Shown here: piece by piece, positions 5,579 through 9,142 of the stretch | Position numbering within the stretch: position 1 is the first letter of the stretch | Layout of the letters: each line of letters starts with the position of its first letter | Assembly (NCBI GenBank): GCA_029859385.1 | Contig: JAOUDF010000102.1 | Span: forward strand, 1 to 9,142 | DNA length: 9,142 bases | Direction of reading: 5' to 3' | DNA from: Nitrospirota bacterium | GTDB lineage: Bacteria; Nitrospirota; JAOUDF01 | The notes under the pieces: generated by a model | What the model was told of the DNA's origin: nothing | The model's database searches: none | What the model saw: the letters and a program-made list of their open reading frames with translations, nothing else | Program-made: the position numbers and the translations under genes

Positions 5579-6394
5579 GTGTCTCGCAATCTGAGAGTAT
5601 GGGCAAAGCATGAAATTGCCAGAAAAAAAGGTTATGCAACGGCCAAGACAGGTCGTTTTGACTTGTCTCTGGACACCAGCTATACACCTGATGTCGGACA
5701 GGTTCTCAATATCCGCAAGCGACTTGAGTGCGAGACTTGGGAAAAGGATTTCATCGATGCCTGTTTTCAGTATATAGGTCCTTCCGAGACGATTTTCGAG
5801 GTAGGGACGTGGATCGGTCCATACTCTGTAATCCTGAGCAAATATGTCGCCCCTCAGGGACGTCTGATAGGGTTCGAACCGGACCCCGCAGCATTCCGGC
5901 AGTGCATCATAAACCTGAACATCAATGCGGTGTCCAACGCATTCATCCTTCCTCTGGCCATCTCCGACAAGGTCGGTACTGTTGAACTGGCTACCAACCG
6001 CATTTTCGGAAATTCCGGTTCATCAATAATCAGTGGCAACTCCTTCGGTGGGAACAGCATAAAGGTCCCTGCCGTTTCGCTGGATGAAATAGCGAAGACA
6101 CTTTCTCTCGAACCCACCACCATCAAGATGGATATCGAAGGTGCTGAAGATCTTGCATTACAGGGGGGCCTGCAGACTGCAGGAAAAGCCGGCGTAAAGA
6201 TCATGGTGGAGGTTCATTCGGAACTCCTCAAACTGCAAGGCAAGAACGCCAATACCGTTCTCAAGCGCCTTGCCGACCTGGGAAAAACCATCTATTTCCT
6301 TGAAAACGATGCCCGATATCCCTACAAACTCCGGGAACAGATGGACCCATCCCGCCCCATTGATCTGCCACCTTTTCGGGTCATTGCGATATAA
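5579..6394 (+). CDS. FkbM family methyltransferase
   Basis: This is a 271-residue SAM-dependent methyltransferase of the FkbM type. It has motif I FEVGTWIG (73-80), the acidic residue that binds the SAM ribose in GFEPDP (E100), SLDEI (167-171) and the FkbM-typical MDIEGAE (184-190). The fold is the Rossmann-like class I type, with about 70 residues N-terminal to it. FkbM enzymes methylate hydroxyl groups, often on sugars or polyketides. The substrate here is unknown because no glycosyltransferase, polysaccharide or secondary-metabolite gene lies next to it. The start is GTG at 5579 with GGGGGA at 5568-5573; no signal peptide or membrane segment is seen, so it is cytoplasmic. It appears to be a single-gene unit between a metal transporter and rho, and may have been inserted beside the conserved rho block. 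Confidence 0.9.
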   Translation: MSRNLRVWAKHEIARKKGYATAKTGRFDLSLDTSYTPDVGQVLNIRKRLECETWEKDFIDACFQYIGPSETIFEVGTWIGPYSVILSKYVAPQGRLIGFEPDPAAFRQCIINLNINAVSNAFILPLAISDKVGTVELATNRIFGNSGSSIISGNSFGGNSIKVPAVSLDEIAKTLSLEPTTIKMDIEGAEDLALQGGLQTAGKAGVKIMVEVHSELLKLQGKNANTVLKRLADLGKTIYFLENDARYPYKLREQMDPSRPIDLPPFRVIAI

Positions 6395-6782
6395 GAGTTG
6401 AGACGTAAGCAGACGGATACCTCCGCTCTCTGACAACTGAATATGGGGGGCGCTGGATTTGTTTCACTGGGTAAATTGAGAATCTCTTTTTCATCATTAA
6501 CAAATCACTTGACACGGCAGGTCCCATTGGTTATAAGTAGCTCGAAATTAATTTAATCTTTGTTCAAAAGTAAGTTTCTCAGGCGTCCTCGCTAGTTCAT
6601 CCCCTGACAAGGGTATCCCGAATACACAAACCGATACGGACAGTTCATAATAAGCCCGGCGTCAGACAGGTACATCTGTAGAAGTTTGCCTTACATCTAT
6701 AAGCTTGTAACTTCGTAGATTCTAACCTTTAAAAATCCTCCATCATGTCAAAAAAATATCTATCACCCCCCAGGAGACCTTG
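6395..6782. other. Gap between the FkbM gene and rho, including the rho leader
   Basis: The first 114 bases (6395-6508) show no gene and no convincing terminator; GAGAATCTC followed by T5 is too short a hairpin. A consensus sigma-70 promoter is at 6509-6537. From about 6544 to 6782 is the rho leader, roughly 240 nt. It holds short alternative pairings (GAAGTT 6681-6686 with AACTTC 6709-6714; ATCTA 6695-6699 with TAGAT 6716-6720), two imperfect 21-base tandem units beginning TACATCT (6671 and 6692), and a 51-base tail with one G and 17 C (6721-6771). Confidence 0.6.
6509..6537 (+). promoter_or_regulatory. Sigma-70 promoter of rho
   Basis: The -35 is TTGACA (6509-6514), identical to consensus. 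The spacer is 17 bases and the -10 is TATAAG (6532-6537), five of six matches. Transcription would start near 6544. It is the strongest housekeeping promoter in the window and faces rho with no gene between, so it very probably drives rho. Confidence 0.8.
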
Positions 6783-8033
6783 ATGCATATCGCCGAACTC
6801 AAAACCAAAAGTATTGCCGACCTCAACCAGCTGGCCAAGGATATCAATGTAGAAGGCGCCAGCGGCCTGAGAAAGCAGGAGCTTATCTTCGCTATCCTCC
6901 AGGCCCAGTCCGACAGGAACGGCACTATTTACAGTGAAGGCGTTCTTGAAACGCTTCCCGACGGGTTCGGTTTTCTCAGAGCTCCCGACTATAACTACCT
7001 CCCCGGTCCGGACGACATCTACGTCTCTCCGTCCCAGATCCGGCGGTTCAATCTCCGCACCGGCGATACGGTCAGCGGCCAGATCCGGCCTCCCAAAGAG
7101 GGGGAGCGGTACTTCGCCCTTCTGAAGGTCGAGAATATCAATTTTGAGACGCCCGAAGCAGCCCGCGACAAGATACTCTTTGACAACCTGACCCCCATCT
7201 ACCCGATGGAGAAGATCAAGCTGGAGTACGAAACCGGCGACATGTCCACCCGGGTCATGGACCTCATCACCCCTATCGGCAAGGGGCAGCGCGGCCTGAT
7301 CGTCGCACCGCCCAGGACCGGTAAGACTGTACTTCTCCAGTCCATCGCCAAGGCGATCATGAAGAACCACCCCGAGATTTACCTCATCGTGCTCCTCATC
7401 GACGAGCGCCCCGAAGAGGTCACCGATATGCAGCGGCAGGTCGTCAACGGCGAGGTCATAAGTTCCACCTTTGACGAACCGGCCACCCGGCACGTACAGG
7501 TTGCCGAAATGGTTATCGAGCGGGCCAAGCGCCTCGTCGAGCACAGGAAGGACGTGGTCATCCTCCTCGACTCCATCACCAGGCTGGCCAGGGCATACAA
7601 TACCGTAATTCCGTCTTCCGGCAAGGTACTCTCCGGCGGTCTCGACGCCAACGCGCTCCAGAAACCCAAGCGCTTCTTCGGTGCAGCCCGCAACATAGAG
7701 GACGGCGGCAGCCTTACCATCCTCGCCACGGCCCTTATCGACACCGGCAGCCGCATGGATGACGTTATCTTCGAAGAGTTCAAGGGAACCGGCAACATGG
7801 AAGTCCACCTCGACAGGAAGCTGGTCGACAAGCGTACCTTCCCGGCCATCGACATCAACGCCTCGGGCACCAGGAAGGAAGAGCTGCTGGTGGAGCGCGA
7901 CGACCTCAACAAGATGTGGATCCTCAGAAAGGTCCTCAACCCGCTCAGCACCGTGGAAAGCATGGAGTTCCTGCTGGACAAGATGAAGGGTACGAAGAAC
8001 AACCGGGAATTCATGGATTCCATGAACAAGTAA
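6783..8033 (+). CDS. rho: Transcription termination factor Rho
   Basis: This is a 416-residue hexameric RNA-dependent ATPase/helicase that binds C-rich nascent RNA and stops transcription. The N-terminal Rho_N helical domain is about 1-45. The cold-shock/OB RNA-binding domain (about 48-120) carries the RNP-like DGFGFLR (60-66). The RecA-type motor has Walker A APPRTGKT (175-182), the catalytic-glutamate region DERPEEV (207-213), Walker B VVILLDS (258-264), the Q-loop region beginning KVLSGGLDA (281-289) and the arginine-finger region GTRKEELL (362-369). The length is close to E. coli Rho (419) with no inserted domain. The start is ATG at 6783 with GGAG at 6773-6776, six bases upstream; a TTG at 6780 in the same frame is too close to that site. 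It is preceded by a leader of about 240 nt, which suggests control in the leader. Rho is known to regulate its own gene in E. coli. Confidence 0.98.
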   Translation: MHIAELKTKSIADLNQLAKDINVEGASGLRKQELIFAILQAQSDRNGTIYSEGVLETLPDGFGFLRAPDYNYLPGPDDIYVSPSQIRRFNLRTGDTVSGQIRPPKEGERYFALLKVENINFETPEAARDKILFDNLTPIYPMEKIKLEYETGDMSTRVMDLITPIGKGQRGLIVAPPRTGKTVLLQSIAKAIMKNHPEIYLIVLLIDERPEEVTDMQRQVVNGEVISSTFDEPATRHVQVAEMVIERAKRLVEHRKDVVILLDSITRLARAYNTVIPSSGKVLSGGLDANALQKPKRFFGAARNIEDGGSLTILATALIDTGSRMDDVIFEEFKGTGNMEVHLDRKLVDKRTFPAIDINASGTRKEELLVERDDLNKMWILRKVLNPLSTVESMEFLLDKMKGTKNNREFMDSMNK

Positions 8034-8052
8034 ACGCACCCGTTATAGATGC

Positions 8053-8081
8053 TTGTATTTTTTTTGCCGATATGCTATAAG
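8053..8081 (+). promoter_or_regulatory. Sigma-70 promoter of rpmE
   Basis: TTGTAT (8053-8058), a 17-base spacer and TATAAG (8076-8081) form a good promoter between rho and rpmE, with an expected start near 8088, about 24 nt before the start codon. It means rpmE need not depend on transcription from the rho promoter. The -10 lies in the loop of the hairpin at 8066-8087. Confidence 0.6.
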
Positions 8082-8087
8082 TTCGGC
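8066..8087 (+). terminator. Weak hairpin after rho, possible terminator
   Basis: GCCGA (8066-8070) and TCGGC (8083-8087) form a 5-bp stem with a 12-base loop, followed by TTTCAATTTT. The stem is short and the T-tract interrupted, so termination would be partial at best. Read-through into rpmE is likely. Confidence 0.3.
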
Positions 8088-8111
8088 TTTCAATTTTAGG
8101 AGGAAACGTAC

Positions 8112-8318
8112 GTGAAAAAGGGCATTCATCCCGAGTATAATGAGGCAAAGATCATCTGCGCCTGCGGAAGCATCATCCAGACCCGCTCCACCCAGGGCGA
8201 CCTGCATGTGGAAACCTGCTCCAGCTGCCACCCTTTCTATACAGGCAAGCAGAAGGACATCGAGGCCATCGGCCGCGTGGAAAAGTTCCGCAAGAAATAC
8301 GCTACCGCCGCCAAGTAG
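8112..8318 (+). CDS. rpmE: 50S ribosomal protein L31, zinc-binding form
   Basis: This 68-residue ribosomal protein sits near the 5S rRNA/central protuberance and bridges the subunits. The beginning, MKKGIHPEY, is the conserved L31 start, and four cysteines, C16, C18, C36 and C39, form the zinc site. That makes it the C+ form, as opposed to the zinc-free YkgM-like paralogue that replaces it under zinc starvation in some bacteria. The start is GTG at 8112 with a full AGGAGG at 8098-8103. Its place after rho is conserved in many Proteobacteria. No Zur-type operator is evident. Confidence 0.97.
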   Translation: MKKGIHPEYNEAKIICACGSIIQTRSTQGDLHVETCSSCHPFYTGKQKDIEAIGRVEKFRKKYATAAK

Positions 8319-8341
8319 CTTTGCCGGTCTACAGTTTCAGC

Positions 8342-8383
8342 TATAGGAAGGTTCACTCCGTGGGCCTTCCTATATTTGTTTCT
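8342..8383 (+). terminator. Intrinsic terminator between rpmE and the DUF1385 gene
   Basis: A perfect 10-bp stem, TATAGGAAGG (8342-8351) with CCTTCCTATA (8365-8374), continues inward by five more pairs (TTCAC with GTGGG, two of them G-U) to a 3-base loop TCC (8357-8359). TTTGTTTCT (8375-8383) follows. This is the strongest intrinsic terminator in the window. It ends only 15 bases before the DUF1385 start codon, so it may act as an attenuator as well as the end of the rpmE message. Confidence 0.8.
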
Positions 8384-8401
8384 ACAGAGGTGAGAAAATG
8401 A
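8360..8401 (+). other. Candidate 13-codon leader ORF before the DUF1385 gene
   Basis: A GTG at 8360 opens MGLPIFVSTEVRK and stops at TGA 8399-8401, overlapping the DUF1385 ATG in an ATGA junction typical of translational coupling. A ribosome-site-like GGAAGG (8346-8351) is eight bases upstream, inside the 5' arm of the terminator. Codons 2-5 are the terminator's 3' arm. The frame is short enough to be chance. If translated, it could couple leader translation to read-through. Confidence 0.25.
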
Positions 8402-9142
8402 GCAGCAACCCGATGATCGGCGGGCAGGCGGTAATCGAGGGGGTCATGATGCGGGCCCCGAAGGTAATGACCATCGCCGTGCGGCGGCCCGACGGAGAGA
8501 TCGTAGTTCGAAGGGACGCCGTCGACCTCCTGTCGGAGCGGATTCCCTTCCTCAAGAAACCGATCCTCCGCGGGGTCGTAACCCTGATCCAGTCAATGGT
8601 CCTTGGGATAAAAGCCCTGAATTTTTCGGCCGAACAGGCACTACCCGAGGAGGAGAAGGCAAAACACGGTGAGATGTCGTCGTGGGCCATCATTGGAACC
8701 CTGATCCTCTCCTTCGGCCTAGGCATTCTCCTCTTCTTCTACCTTCCCCTCTACCTGACCCAGCTGTCGGGGACATGGTTCGGAGTTGTTGAGAAAAATT
8801 CCCTGGTGTTTAACCTCGTCGATGGTGTAATACGAATTGCGTTCTTCCTCGCCTACATCTGGGGGATAACCTTCATGAAGGACATCCGACGTGTCTTCGA
8901 ATATCACGGGGCCGAACACAAGGTGATATACGCCCACGAGGCCGGCGAAGAACTGACTCTCGAAAATGTGCGCAAATACCCGACGCTTCATCCTCGATGC
9001 GGCACCAGCTTTCTGCTAATCGTCATGCTCATGGCGATACTGGTTTTTTCGTTGATCCCTCAGGAGTGGCCGCTTCTCGACAAGGCCCTTTCCCGGCTTG
9101 TGCTGCTGCCGATTATCGCGGGACTCTCCTATGAGGCTATCC
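8398..9142 (+). CDS. DUF1385 (YqhQ-like) membrane protein, 3' truncated by the window
   Basis: There are 248 complete codons, and the gene runs off the right edge. It belongs to the DUF1385 family (PF07136), homologous to B. subtilis YqhQ. The N-terminus MIGGQAVIEGVMMRAP (6-21) is the family signature. A cytoplasmic part follows, then hydrophobic segments (about 95-120, 138-158 and 207-222), with the other family hallmarks EYHGAEHK (167-174) and HPRCGTSF between the last two. Its molecular function is not established. In Geobacter-type genomes this gene usually lies between rpmE and prfA/prmC, so prfA is expected just beyond the window (family knowledge, not seen here). The start is ATG at 8398 with GAGG at 8387-8390. 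The intrinsic terminator directly upstream leaves no room for a private promoter, so expression depends on read-through or on a promoter inside rpmE. Confidence 0.93.
   Translation, partial: MSSNPMIGGQAVIEGVMMRAPKVMTIAVRRPDGEIVVRRDAVDLLSERIPFLKKPILRGVVTLIQSMVLGIKALNFSAEQALPEEEKAKHGEMSSWAIIGTLILSFGLGILLFFYLPLYLTQLSGTWFGVVEKNSLVFNLVDGVIRIAFFLAYIWGITFMKDIRRVFEYHGAEHKVIYAHEAGEELTLENVRKYPTLHPRCGTSFLLIVMLMAILVFSLIPQEWPLLDKALSRLVLLPIIAGLSYEAI

Noticed and set aside
6475..6492. GAGA-A-TCTC followed by T5 as a terminator after the FkbM gene
   Set aside because: The loop is a single base and the stem too short to form.
6729..8039. 436-codon open frame on the minus strand opposite rho, longer than rho itself
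   Set aside because: Rho is unambiguous on the + strand. The opposite frame is kept open by the codon bias of rho, has no ribosome site and no recognisable motif.
1..9142. CRISPR array, tRNA/rRNA, insertion sequence, phage or defence genes
   Set aside because: No spaced direct repeats, cloverleaf, transposase motif or terminal inverted repeats were seen, and every long frame is accounted for by the genes listed.

Overview
The window reads as chromosomal DNA from a Geobacter-like member of the Desulfuromonadota (Geobacterales). The reasons are the gene order rho - rpmE - DUF1385 gene at the right end, a very long methyl-accepting chemotaxis protein, a PEP-CTERM surface protein behind a sigma-54 promoter, and a GC-rich but mixed base composition. 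The genus is an inference from gene content; no 16S or full marker set is present.

Layout, left to right. (1) 1-101: the 3' end of an unidentified + strand gene, overlapping convergently by 20 bases with (2) a minus-strand DUF362-family gene (82-951). (3) A divergent intergenic region of about 340 bases holds a near-consensus sigma-54 promoter and upstream palindromes, driving (4) a PEP-CTERM sorting-signal protein (1290-1979). The gene is followed by a perfect 12-bp hairpin without a U-tract and then a strikingly C-rich, G-poor stretch that could be a Rho-dependent termination zone. (5) A 727-residue chemoreceptor (2335-4518) whose two cytoplasmic arms are both extended by 28-residue (four-heptad) repeats. 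(6) A ZIP-family metal transporter (4671-5483). (7) A stand-alone FkbM-type methyltransferase (5579-6394). (8) A 388-base gap with a consensus sigma-70 promoter and a leader of about 240 nt, then rho (6783-8033), rpmE (8112-8318, zinc-binding L31 form) and the start of a DUF1385 (YqhQ-like) membrane protein (8398 to the window end).

The left two thirds is a series of apparently single-gene units with their own promoters: surface protein, chemoreceptor, metal transporter, methyltransferase. The right third is the conserved housekeeping block for transcription termination and translation. The most interesting regulatory signals are there: a long leader on rho ending in a 51-nt stretch with a single G, an rpmE promoter whose -10 lies in a hairpin loop downstream of rho, and a strong intrinsic terminator placed 15 nt before the DUF1385 start codon. 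A 13-codon reading frame has its first codons in that terminator's 3' arm and its stop overlapping the DUF1385 start.

No mobile element, CRISPR array, tRNA, rRNA, toxin-antitoxin or recognisable defence system was found. I see no convincing wholly new multi-gene system; the candidates for novelty are regulatory.
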